The notes beneath the pieces were generated by a model. The model was not told the DNA's origin. It searched no databases and saw nothing but the letters and a program-made list of their open reading frames with translations. This document shows, one piece after another, positions 1-12,500 of a stretch of 64,000 nucleotides of DNA. The translations under genes were made by a program, and so were the position numbers. Source of the DNA: Acanthopleura granulata (Eukaryota > Mollusca > Polyplacophora > Chitonida > Chitonidae); contig JABBOT010000080.1 of assembly GCA_016165875.1 (NCBI GenBank), positions 13,436,337-13,500,336 of the forward strand, read 5' to 3'. Every line of letters starts with the position of its first letter. Within the stretch, counting starts at the first letter, position 1.

Positions 1-435
1 CATGATAACACACTTTAATGAAGACCTCTCTTAAAGCGTTTTAAGAAGATTTTTGTTCACATATAGTCAAACCATCTTTAAGATGAGTAGTATTTTAAGT
101 ATGTGCAGTAGTAATGAGGCATAAAATTAATAAATCTGTATTTGTTGCTTGAAACTTTTGTTTCAGAAGTAAGTAAATGAAATATTAGTATTTCATAATT
201 TTATATGCGGATTCTTCAAAGGGCCTTCACAGGCTCATTTGACAGGCTGCGGCCAATCGGTTTCTGAATGATGACATTTTCAAATCAGATGGTTTGTCAG
301 ATACCTGAAAAAGGTTGATGGATTTGTCCAAGATTTCCAATATATCTTTCCAACATCATACAAGTAGGAAAATTTTGAGAACAGCATCTAACACGATATC
401 AGGTCAGTAAATAATGATAAATGTTCTTCTTGCAG

Positions 436-580
436 AAGACCCCTTGAGCTGGATACAGACGGTATTTGGTGCGTCCTCCCGGCCTCCTTCCCAGAGAACT
501 ACGTGATCAAGACCACTCTGCCTAAGAAACCCAAAGTGACCATTTCTTACCCTGGGGCCATGCTAAACATCATGGTGAAG
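436..580 (+). CDS. POLE: POLE exon w1: palm motif C
   Basis: Encodes fragment residues 1-48. It opens with [12 protein letters not shown], the motif C loop carrying a metal-binding aspartate, and ends in [10 protein letters not shown]. The first base finishes a codon begun upstream. Acceptor is ttgcag, donor gtaagg. Confidence 0.96.
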
Positions 581-3500
581 GTAAGGGCAGTTGGGGGTGA
601 ATGTGGCACATGTTGCATATGTGCATTTCTGCATTTTTTCAGTTTTAGGCGTAGACAGAGTTGCTGTAATGACTGCATTGACAGCTTCTTTTGGTACCAA
701 AGTATATTTTTTATGAAGATCCAGTTCGAATATTAGGAGAGGGGTTTACGCTTCTTGCATCTGAGTGATTTCATGATAAAATGAAAAAAGCAAATGCTTG
801 TATAAATACACACTAAATAGAAGAAACATTGAAATTTGTGAGTTTTGAGAGTCTTAATTTAGTTAATAAACATTTGAAGAATGGCAGTTGCTGGCATCAT
901 GGCTATTATGGCTATTCACTATTTCATCAACACTGTTTGTTAAGACTTAATAATATATTGTAATTCAACATACATGTACTGTTAATAAGAAATCACTATA
1001 TAAGGTGAATTATATACTTGTATTTTTAAGGCGTGACTCTCACAGAATTGTGAATAGGCCATGGTGTGAGCATTTATACATTGTTGTGGTGTGGAAAGTT
1101 ATTTAGAAGTTGATACATGAATGTGTTTGTTTGTAGGAGCGCTTCACTAATGACCAGTACCAGGATCTGGTGGATCCGGAGAAACTGGAGTACTCTGTGC
1201 ACAGCGAGAACTCCATCTTCTTTGAGGTGGACGGTCCATATCTGGCCATGATTCTCCCAGCGTCCAAGGAGGAGGGCAAGAAACTGAAGAAGCGTTATGC
1301 AGTGTTCAACTTTGACGGATCACTGGCCGAACTCAAGGTAACTTTTGATTCAAAGAAATGCGCCCAGGTGAAAACTGAAATGCTGTGCAGTGTTCAATTT
1401 TGTCGGGTCTCTGGCAGATCTCAAAGTAACTAACATAAAACAGATGCGCACAGCAAATGTTGACTGAAGGAAGGAATGTATGATTATGGCTTAACGCCGT
1501 ATCGGCAAAATTTCAGCCATATCGTGGCAGGACTGAAGGAAGGACCCTTTCAGTACAAAAGAACGGTGCTTCTTTTGTGCATAGCAAATGTTACTTGAAG
1601 AAAGGATATACAGTGTTCAACTTTTGACGGGTTTCTGGCCAAACTCGTGCTTACTTTTTTCTTCATGAAAAGGGGCCTCCATGGCTGAGAGGCTAGTGTT
1701 GCACAATGACCCAGGAGCCTCTTACCAATGCAGCTTCAGGTCCAACTCATGCTGGCTTTTTGTTGTACGTAGAAATGTCTGCCAGCAACTTGCAAATGGT
1801 TGTGGATTTTTCCTGGGCACTGCTGGGTTTCAATCCACCATAATGGTTGCAGTCTCATAAGGAAAATATTCTTAAGTACAGCATAAAGCCTCAATCAAAG
1901 AAATAATCAAATCTTTATGAAAAATTATTTTTTTGTGATTGCCTTTATGCTGTGTCTCGTATATTAACATGATAATCATATTTAATGTTTTCATATTTTA
2001 TGTGGCAGGGATTTGAGGTCAAAAGAAATGGGGAGCTTCAGCTGATCAAGATTTTCCAGTCTTCTGTGTTTGAAGCCTTTCTCAAGGGCACGACCTTGGA
2101 AGAGTGTTACTCTGCTGTGGCAAAGATAGCTGATTACTGGCTGGATGTTCTCTACAGTAAGGTGGGTTATGATTGGTGCACGGATTCATATTCATTTTCT
2201 GAAACGGTGTTTAAAGATCGGTTGAGAATAACATGCAATACATCGTTCGTGGCATCTTGGTGGCAATAAGCTGTCGACAGCCTTTGTGTAGATACTCAGA
2301 TGGCCTTGCGCAAACTTCCTTGGAGATGACTAGCCATCCAACATATATGTATCTTGCTCCAGGTGTGAAAATCTTTGCATAACATATGGGAAAGTTTGTC
2401 AGTTACTTACCAAAAGCCTGTGGTTTACTTCAGTTTCCCTTGGTTTGTTATGCAATTGAAGCTGGCTACTGTGGCATAAAAGAAATATTTTGAGTAGGGT
2501 GTAATACACCAATCGGCCAACCAATCAAGACCCAAAACTTTGCTACATTCACTTAAGTTTTTATTCAAAGTGTACTGGGACACACGGTATGCAAGATGTA
2601 ATTCTAATTCAGGGTGACAATAAGCAGTCTGGCTGTTTGCACTTTCCGATATGGTCTTTCACAAATATGTTATTCCTACATCATATGTAGGAAGGTTTGT
2701 CAGTAGCTTACCAGTGGTCAGTGGTTTTCCCCCTCCATACGAGCTTCCTGCACCCATAAAACCGACAGTCATCATATGAGTGAAAAATTCTTAAAAATGA
2801 CATTGAGCAACAATCAAATGGATATATTAGTTCGAAGCGATGGTAAATCTGCTTCCAGCTGCAATGAAATATTATTATTATATTATTATAGAAATATATG
2901 TGAAATATATATTATTATATATATACAGTTTAACATGTCAAAATGTACTTTCAGAAGCTCATGAAAGCCTCAGACTGATAACTAACTAGTGAGAGCAATA
3001 GTGAATTACCTTGTTAATTGCAAACCATTTTAGGCGGCCAATATGCCGGACTCTGAGCTGTTTGAGCTGATCGCTGAGAAGAGGAACATGTCACGTAAAC
3101 TGGAGGATTATGGGGGCCAGAAGTCCACATGCATCAGCACGGCGAAAAGGCTGGCAGAGGTGTGTTATCCAGAGTCATGGTTTGCTCCATGGTCTCAGTT
3201 TTCTTCCACCAAATTGACCTTAAAATGTCATTAAGATTTAAACATTAAGACGTTTATAAATTGTTTAAATTTCATTTGCCCCCATAGAGATGGTTACACA
3301 TCTGTATCATGGAAACTATTTCTGGATCACAAGCATAACTTAACAAGGCGTGACAGATTGGTCTGGAGACCTTGACTGACATGTTTTGCTGAACTGACTT
3401 TCTTTGGCACAAATCTGGCTACAGGTGGATTGACTGCAGCTTTAAGTCAGGGGACAATTTACTGTGCAAGGCAATACTCCTGCGTCCTCCACCCTGAAAG

Positions 3501-6500
3501 TAAATAGTAAACAGATTTGTCTCTTGGTTTGCTTGACTCATGGAAGCGACATCGCTGCAGGAAATGCAGAAATGTGGTGTGTTGGAAAAGAAAAGGAGTC
3601 AGGCAGTATGTCTGGTACCACTGTCACATAAGCGAAAAATTCTTAATGACACAGTTAAACTCAAGCCAGATAAATGAATAAATACGTACATGTAAATCAA
3701 AATAAACATAAAAATTTTCTGCAGGCCTGGAGTAGGACAGTTGTATTTATTGTACTGTTTTCTAGTTCCTTGGAGATCAGATGGTAAAGGATGCCGGGCT
3801 GAACTGTAAATTTATAATAGCCAAGAAACCAGAGGGGGCACCTGTCACAGAGAGGTGAGTGTGAACACTTTGGTTGTTATGGTGTTTATAGGAGTGATGA
3901 TTTAATTCAAGTATGTTATTTAGCATTCATTTTCAACATAAATCAGATTTTTGGGCATATTTTACGAGGAATAAAAAAATGAAAAAACTGTCAGATTTTA
4001 ATTAGGTATTCACCAACCCTTTACATGGGCTGATTTTATCTATGTGTAACTTAATTTTGTAGCGGTAATCAACAGCCAAGTGCACTTTTGACTTTGTATT
4101 ACTGACACACAAACCGACAGGTAATGTCTATAACAAGTGTTAACTTGTGACATTGTTCACACCAGTAGGTTTTCCTATATTTTGGACATTGCTGATTGTG
4201 AATGCCCATCATATGAGCAATACCAAATGTTACCTGGTTTTGGTATGATTTTGCTTTCAGAGCAATCCCTCTGGCAATATTCCAAGCAGAACCCAGTGTC
4301 AAGCGACATTTTCTGAGAAAGTGGCTGAAAAGCCCTGGCATGGTAGAGTTTGATATGAGAGAGGTGAGTGTATACAGCTACCGTATACTGTGACGGTTTA
4401 CAGCTAAAGAAAACCTGATGACGTGTTCGACCACCAGCTGGCTTCGAACGAACAGGTCATGTGCCTCCTACGGGCAACCCTGGCCTCGGTAATAAACTAT
4501 GAAAACATTTGTGATGGATCGCCCAGCATGGTATTTCCCAAAGTCGGTTGATTGCTTGAAGATGCACACAGTCATGTACGCCTGTAATTGAATATGCTTG
4601 ATGAGAAAATTCCAATTCGGGATAACTGTTGGTTCTGAAAAGAGCTGTTGGTTACTGGTCGTTGTTGTTGTTGTTCATTTACTGTCGATTCTGCTGTCGT
4701 ACCACAGTGTGTTCTCTTTGATCTCTGTTAAACTTCCCAGTGTAAAGCCTGTTACCAGAGAAGATATACTCACAAGGATTTACCAATTCCCTCTTCTCGA
4801 TATCTGATCGTCTTTTCTTTGATGAAGTGATTTTGCATTCAGTTGTTAGCCCTTTCAAATAGCGATAGCATTCGGCAAAAGCCGTTGTAAATGCTGCCAT
4901 TACTTGGATTACAAGGGCAACAAAAATGCCATCGTCCAAAATATGCCACGAATAACCTGCTGCTCAATATTTGCTGGTGGAAGTTTTGTTTTCTTCCAAA
5001 ATGCATTTGTGGCTGAAAAGGGCTTGAAAACTGATGCACTAGGAACAACAGTTGCTCCCCCGCTGTGGCTATTTTTAGAACGTACAAGCAGAAACAGACA
5101 TTTCGCTGCACAGATTTCTGAAACAGTGATTTAAATGGTGAAGCATCCTCATTATATCAAGCCAGACAATCCGTGCATCGCTACGCGTCTATGACTCGGT
5201 TTTCTGACTTGACTAGGCAAGTCCGTTCCAGTCAGAACTTGAAAAGCCATCATTGTTATCCAGTCAGATGCGTGTCAGTCAAATGTACTGAAAGCTCTTA
5301 AACACGTGGGCATGAACATTACGAGTTGACCGAACCATGTCTGGCTTGGGTAGTATTTTGCAGCATGGTATCGTACATAGAACAATAAAGTCTGTGACCA
5401 TGGGGGGTTTAATTCAGAGTACAAAGGCTGGGATAAGTCTGGCCGCCTCACTGTGATCGTACGTCTTCAGTCACAGGCTGACTTGTTCAGTGATCAAAAG
5501 ATTTCATCCTATTCTATCTGCATGACTGAACGTGTCAAGAAGTATTTTAACATCACATCTTAATATGACAGGGGACCAGCCGGTTTTATCCCCATCTTTA
5601 CAGGTGTGGAAAGTTCTTGCGTTTTTGATTTGACCTGCCACCAGTCGTGTGCGCAGACTCCTGTTGTTTCGTCTTCACTGTCAGTCAATCAGGGGATCTA
5701 CTATTTGATTGGTAATACATTTACATTAATATTCATCAGCTATTGAGTTGGGTGGATCGATTATTTCTGCCTGTTGGATCAAGGCAGAAAACGTAGCAAT
5801 AGGCAAAATGTCAGACTTGATAAAATGGAGATGATGGTGAAGGTGCGGAAAGCTGAAAAATGGGAACTTTGGTCTGTTAAATATAAAGTGGATAAGGATG
5901 GTTTTGCATGCGCGGAGAAAAAGCCTGAATGTATTCAACAGATATAATTGATGGATAAAATAGATTTTCAAATTTGATGAAGCTGCTCTAGATGAGGTCC
6001 GCGCTTGGGTCACGCAATCTTACCTGTATTCAAAATTGACAAAAACGACAAATTTTTATGCCCTTCTGGGCTGTATGATGAAGATTGAAGTGGAAACTAC
6101 AATGAAAATGTCATAATTTTCAAGATGATAAATAGAGACTTCTTAAGAGACTTCTCAAAATGGCAGCCAATGGTGAGCCATTTGAAGTTCTCACCGCCAA
6201 TTTGACCACAAAGCTTCCAGTTAGTTAGATTCATCAGTAAAGGTACTAAACTAAGAAGATAGGATTCGAGATTCAACTGGAAAATGACTGGGAAATGGGC
6301 AAAAAAAAGTGGGTTGAAATGCCACTTTGAGCTCGGAGATCTGCAGCAGTTTTTTTCAGGACGGGTGAAGGATGGGGTTGCGATAAATGTCAGAATTTTA
6401 AAATAAAACCCTGAGTCCATGGAATGTCTGTAAAACGGAATCACAAGACAGCAGGTGTTTTATGCACATGTTAATGTGCCTGTCTACATCTGTTCTTGAC

Positions 6501-9500
6501 GAAAGACGGGTTCTCTGAAACTGCTGTCGTGATGCAATTTCCTGCATTTTTCTTTCGCTCTCATCAAGTGAGCCACCATGTGTTTTCATCAGCTTATCTG
6601 CAGTACCATTGGATGAAATAGTTACCAAACCATGCAACCAGCTGTATAAACACAGTGTACTTGATGACAGAGTGAAAATGGAGAGAACAGAGCGTAATGA
6701 CCAAGTGCAACTCATGAGCGAGCTATTTTTTCATGCGTGCCATCAGGTAACATAGAAAGTAGATTGTTTTGTGAAACAACAACATGATGAATACCACATG
6801 GGTATAACAGTAATCCCGTATATATTTCAAAAGGCCGCTTGTCACTTACAAAAATCAATATAGAATACAGCTGTAATTAGTCTCTAGTGTGGAATTCTGT
6901 CAGCTTAATTATGCTCTCTCTTCGATGGGAGGGGCGCTCCGACGCCAGTTGAGGCTCCCAGAAAAGTATGCCACACACCTGCTGTGATCAAACTCGCCGC
7001 CAGCCGGTGAGGCACGTGACCATTAAGATGTTGTAAATCATCATATTATATGGTATATGGAAATTAGAGGTCTTCAGTTAGATTATGACCATGTTCTCTA
7101 AGCCTTTAATTTACGCAATCATTTCAGCGTAATTGGTAGGACGATCCTTGAAATATGTTTGATTGGTGCATCCTGACCGACCCTGCAGAAATGGGCCTTA
7201 CTCAAAAGTTTTTAGCGTTATAAAGTCTTTCTCTCTATGTTAATCCCTTAAATCATATATTTTTTTAAAAGCCAGAATTTAAAAAGAAATTACCGTATAT
7301 TTCTCATAAGGTTGGGTTACGCCCAAAAAACAGTTTTTTAAGGGTGGTCTATAAAAACTCTAAATTTCAATATCGTGATTTTTTAATACCATTAATAAGA
7401 CAAGGTAACAGTTTACAATTTTCCCTGCTTTTTTTCCCCATGTAGATTTTGGACTGGCAGTATTACATTGAACGGGTGGGAGGAACCATTCAGAAAATCA
7501 TCACCATACCTGCAGCTCTTCAACAGGTCAGTACTTGGGTCCACCCCCGAGCGCTGTCAACAGGTAATTGTGTCCACTGGCCAAGGCATTTAAATCAGCA
7601 GGTTTAACCCATGTGTGTATCCCTGAGTGACTTCGACGTTCGAACTAACGGTCGGTTGTAGTAACAAATTGACTTCTACTTCAGGTGTAAAAATGAAGTG
7701 CTTAGTGTACGATGTAACCTTGAAAAGGTCTGTGGCAAATGTTGGTATGTTACTCCTGCTGCTCTGGTCCATAAAACTCACGGCATCCAATGTAAATAAC
7801 TTATATATCTTGGCATTTGGTTTTCAATCTGACTATCTAAATCAATGAAGTAATTAGTCAAAAGGTCGACCAGCGATCTGTGGATGGACGTAGGTTTCCC
7901 CCGGGGCTCTACTTTCCTCCCACCACAATGCTGGCCGCCATCATGTGAATGAAGTATTCTTGAGTATGGCGTAAACACCCATCAAATAAATAAATTAATA
8001 AATAAAATACCAATTTAATAAACAAATAAGTAAATTAGTTAAAGGCGTACATATTTATGAGTAGGGTGTTAAAAACCAATCTATTAAATCAGCCAATCAA
8101 ATGAAATGCAAAGATGCACATAATAATGGTATTATGTCTGTTTGTGTTCCACTTTTGCCAGGTATCCAATCCTGTACCTCGGATCCCTCACCCTGACTGG
8201 CTGAGGAAGAAGCTACTGGAGCGCATGGATGTATTCAAACAGAAGAAAATTAGTGAGCTGTTTGCCCCTGCCCCTAAACCTCAGCTACAGGTGAGTGAGC
8301 GAGCACCTGGATGTGTTGTGGCTAGAGCAGTTGATATAGATAGTCTTGGATGGATTGAAGTTTCCACAGATAAAAGCACTCCCTTTTGTGTCAGGCAGAT
8401 AAGCCGGCCATTCTGTACATTTTCAGTTTCTGACCTGAATATGAATGACATTGTTGTGACTTAATCAGACTGCTTCTAACAGGGCTCGTTGTCCTTTTTT
8501 GGCCAGTTGTTTAAGATTTAATTCAGAACTGCATGTCTCACTCAAAGCTTTGCCTTTACAAGAGGCCATGGAACCCCACAACCCAACTGATGATAAGCAC
8601 TGAAATTCACTATTCCAATGGCTGAAAGAAGAATGTATTAAACACTGATATATTACTAATTTGTGTACATATACATAGTAAAATTTATTGTTGTTACCTT
8701 TACCTGTGGAAGAACACCAATTTCGTTTTTAGCTCAACTGGTCAAAGACCAGAAGAGGTTGTGTCTGTCTGTCTGTCTGTCTGGCATCTTTTAACTTTGC
8801 TTGAAAACGCTACAGTTTTTGTCCGATTTGAACGAAACTTGGGTCAGGTGTAGACAACACAAAGATATATAATTCGTAATATCGATTTTCCATTTCAGTT
8901 ATATCTTGCCTGTCTGTCTGTCTGTTTATCCAGAATATGTTAACATTTTCAAAACGTGACTTCTACAGTTTTTGTCTGATTTCAACGAAATGTAGTTCAC
9001 GGGTAGACTACATCCGTTGTGTCAGTTTTCTATTTTGGTGATGGTTTGTTCGTTTACGTGTTAACATTTCCTTTAAAACGCTTCTACTCTTACAGTTTTT
9101 GTACAATTTCAACGAAACATGGTTAAAGTTTAAACTACAGCAAGATACATAATTCGTAGTATTGATTTTCCATGTCGATGATTAGTTAACTGACCTTTTA
9201 AGTTAGGTAAAAAATTACGTCACGCCTTAATACTGCTTAAAATGATTAAACAAACACAGTAACTGGTGCTCCATGATGTCAGGATTGCAAATCTGCAAGA
9301 ATTACTTCTGTACATTGTTTAGTTTTGAAATTTTTACTGAGAAACCAACAAAATTTATCAAAATTCTCACACTTAAATAATACAGGAGCTTTCGGCAACA
9401 CTTTGTCAAAGCCTTTACTATAGTTTGGCTGGTCAGATGGTGTTGGTGGAGGGAGCCTGCAAATAAGTGCCTGACATTTTTCCAAACACCCTTTTGGATG

Positions 9501-12500
9501 AAATGGTATGACCGTGTTGTCCATGTTATGAATACTGGACAAGGATCTCTTGGGTCATACCACTTTCACCAAAGGAGTGTTTTCAGTGCAGACTGGCATT
9601 GTGCCTACGGTTAGCAGTCTTCATAGGTTCAAATCCAGTTAAATCCTGCTAGTCTTTCCTCTCTCTCTTTTTTTTTTCAAGTATCATGAAAGTGTTAGGC
9701 ACAGTAGATTAGTCCTAGCTCTCTGAGGTTCAAATGTGCTCTATTTCTTATCATTTTTACATGGAAATTTTTCCCCCACAATATTTAGTGAATGCCATGA
9801 ATAGAATGTGTTGACATGTCATTTTCTTGAGTACAGTGTATGCGATAGAACTGAAATTTTTAATACAGATAAAAGACCTTTGGGAAAGTTAGTTGTACAG
9901 AAATCATTTTCAAGTTTTGAAAAATGTGGAAATGCACTGAATACCAAAATTTATTTTAACTATGCAGCAGTGTAGTTTGACGTCCTGGTCATAAATCTGA
10001 TCTTATTTATTTCCTGCGCTGTGTACATTTAACGCAAATTACAGTCGAAAAAGTTCGAAAAAGTGCAGTTTTCCCACATATTTGGAAGTGACATGACAGA
10101 AAACTGTTACAGCTATCGTGCTGAAAATTGCAGAGTGCGGAAAAACAGAAATTCCCCCATATTTAGAGGTCACACGATAGGAAACTGTTACAGTGGTGAA
10201 AAAAAAAAAGCCGAAAATGGCTGAGTGCAGTTCATGGTGAGAATGGAAATGCTACACTGTGCTTTTTATGTTGTTGTTGTGGGCTATGAGCAAAGCTGTG
10301 TTGCTTCCACACTGGATTTTAGTGGTAAGCCCATTGTATATGATGCCTGGCAGTCATGGGTTCAAATCCAGTTCATTCTTTTTCATTCTTTCCATTTCTT
10401 CTCTTTTTTATTAGCATGAAGTTATCATGGGACTACCAGATATGGTAAATAGGTAATGGCTTGAACCTGGCAATGTTGTTGGATAACAGCTTTAATTTTG
10501 TAATTGACTGGGTAGTAGTTTTGTCCCAACCAGTAGAGCTATGGTCACATCAGAGACTCTGGTTGATTACTTCAAATGGTACTTAACCTTCCAACAGGAT
10601 ATTTCACCAGTAAATATCCCTCCTTTGCTTTACTATTTGTTACTCCACCTCGAAATTTATTTTGTGACTTCAAAAGCCGCTCCTTTCTGTGACTACTGCC
10701 CAGGAAAAAATACTTCATTGTGTGAATGACTTCAAACATTAATGTGCTGTGTGACTGCATGTTGGTATTTGACAACTGATTCTAAACAGTACGTTAGTGT
10801 ATGGTTGATGACATGATTCTGTACTTTACCATAGGAGTGATTTTGTTTCCAGGACGACTCAGAGGATCTGTTCAGTCAGCCAGATGCTCCAGACGCAGCA
10901 GACAGTGCTGTGGCTGACATTGAAGATATGGGTGGGAATGGCAGACAGAAGACGCTTCCCCTTGCCATGGCAGGAAAGCGCAAGCGACCTCACAGTAGTC
11001 ATGATAGTGGTGCCAACAGTCAGGATTCGCAACTGTCCCAGACTTGGAGGGAGATTTTGGGGCCTCCCCCTCCCATGGGCAACACTGTGGTCAGTGTGGA
11101 AAACTGTTGTATATAATGGTACATGTGTATGGTGCAGCTGAAAGTCAAAGTGAGACATTGAGGGCCCAATTACACCCAAATCTCCACAAGACAAAGTAGT
11201 GCTGGTGATGTATGCAGTGCTGCAATTAGGAATGAGAGGAATTTGTCACTGTGGACACTTGTAACAAATAATATTCGTCATTTGTTAAAGACAATGGTCA
11301 TGGATGACCTTTGTTACAGTGGACAAATATCTCAAGGGATGTTTTTGTTACAGAGTACACGAGGTCGGGGAAGAAAGTGATAAACTAAATGTATCATTAA
11401 AGGAGAAGAAAGCTTGTAGAATAGGAATATCAGGGGTATACATGTGGCTCATGTAATGCGAAATCCTGCTTCTCAGCGGGAATTTACTACAACGTGATAG
11501 CACTGACGTGAACACCAATCTATCTGATAACCCTGCAAATCTCGTTAATGCCTGATTTCTTCTTACATGAATTTCACGCCAAATATTAAATGTGAAGCTT
11601 TCGTATGAATGTCAATAATCTGTTGATGATTACAGTTTTTAGTCAATACAGTTGTCTGAGTTTTTCTCCACTTTGTAGGAGGAGAGAAACGTATGGATCA
11701 GATACCACAAAAAAAAATGGGAGCTACAAGCCAAGGAGAGACATGAGCGCAAACGTCGGCGTGTGGATTTTGGGGACGTCTCCAGTGCTCGTGTTCCCAC
11801 GGGTCCCCGCACAGGACTGGGTGGATTTCTGCGCCGAAAGGCCCGCAGCATCATGGACATGCCGTGGCAGATTGTACAGGTAGACAGTGTGCACTGATCT
11901 GTAGTAGATGTAGTCACTTTCATTACTAAATACCTTAAATGACCTAAAATTTCGTCCACGACAAAGTTACTAATTTTCCCTGATTTTCAGTGTTCTGTTG
12001 ATTGTAGAGATGTGATTTGAAGTGTGTTTGGAAGATAGGATGATATCCTGCTGGAAAAATGGAAATTTCAGCTCCAGATGTAATATTTTATGATATTTAT
12101 TTGCCCGGAGAAATGCTCGTTTTTGGTCAAAATTTGGGGTCATTTACAGTAATTAAGCCATCAAGGCATCTGAATTGGGCTTACTGTGTTCATACGTGTA
12201 ATCTGCACACTTTTTACCAACATTTTCAAGCCCAGCGCCATTCTTGTAGGCCTATGATTTCTCATAAAGGGTTTGAACAGTGAACAACAGGCCACTGAGC
12301 TATGTAGTTCAGTCAGTCTTTCAGCAATTTGTGATCGCCAGTGAGACAAAAACAACGTGTTCTAGTCACGGAAGGACAGCTTGGCTTTTGTAACCATAAA
12401 TGCCGTAAAGGCCTAGGTTTGGCAAAACAAGATAAACACACAGCTCAAGGTGGAATCAAAGACAGTGACCAGGCAACCAGACTCTGTTTTGAAGGATTTC

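Noticed and set aside
10305..10400. B-box-like gggttcaaatccagtt resembling a tRNA 3' half (also near 9630)
   Set aside because: No matching A-box or acceptor stem; most likely an old tRNA-derived repeat fragment.
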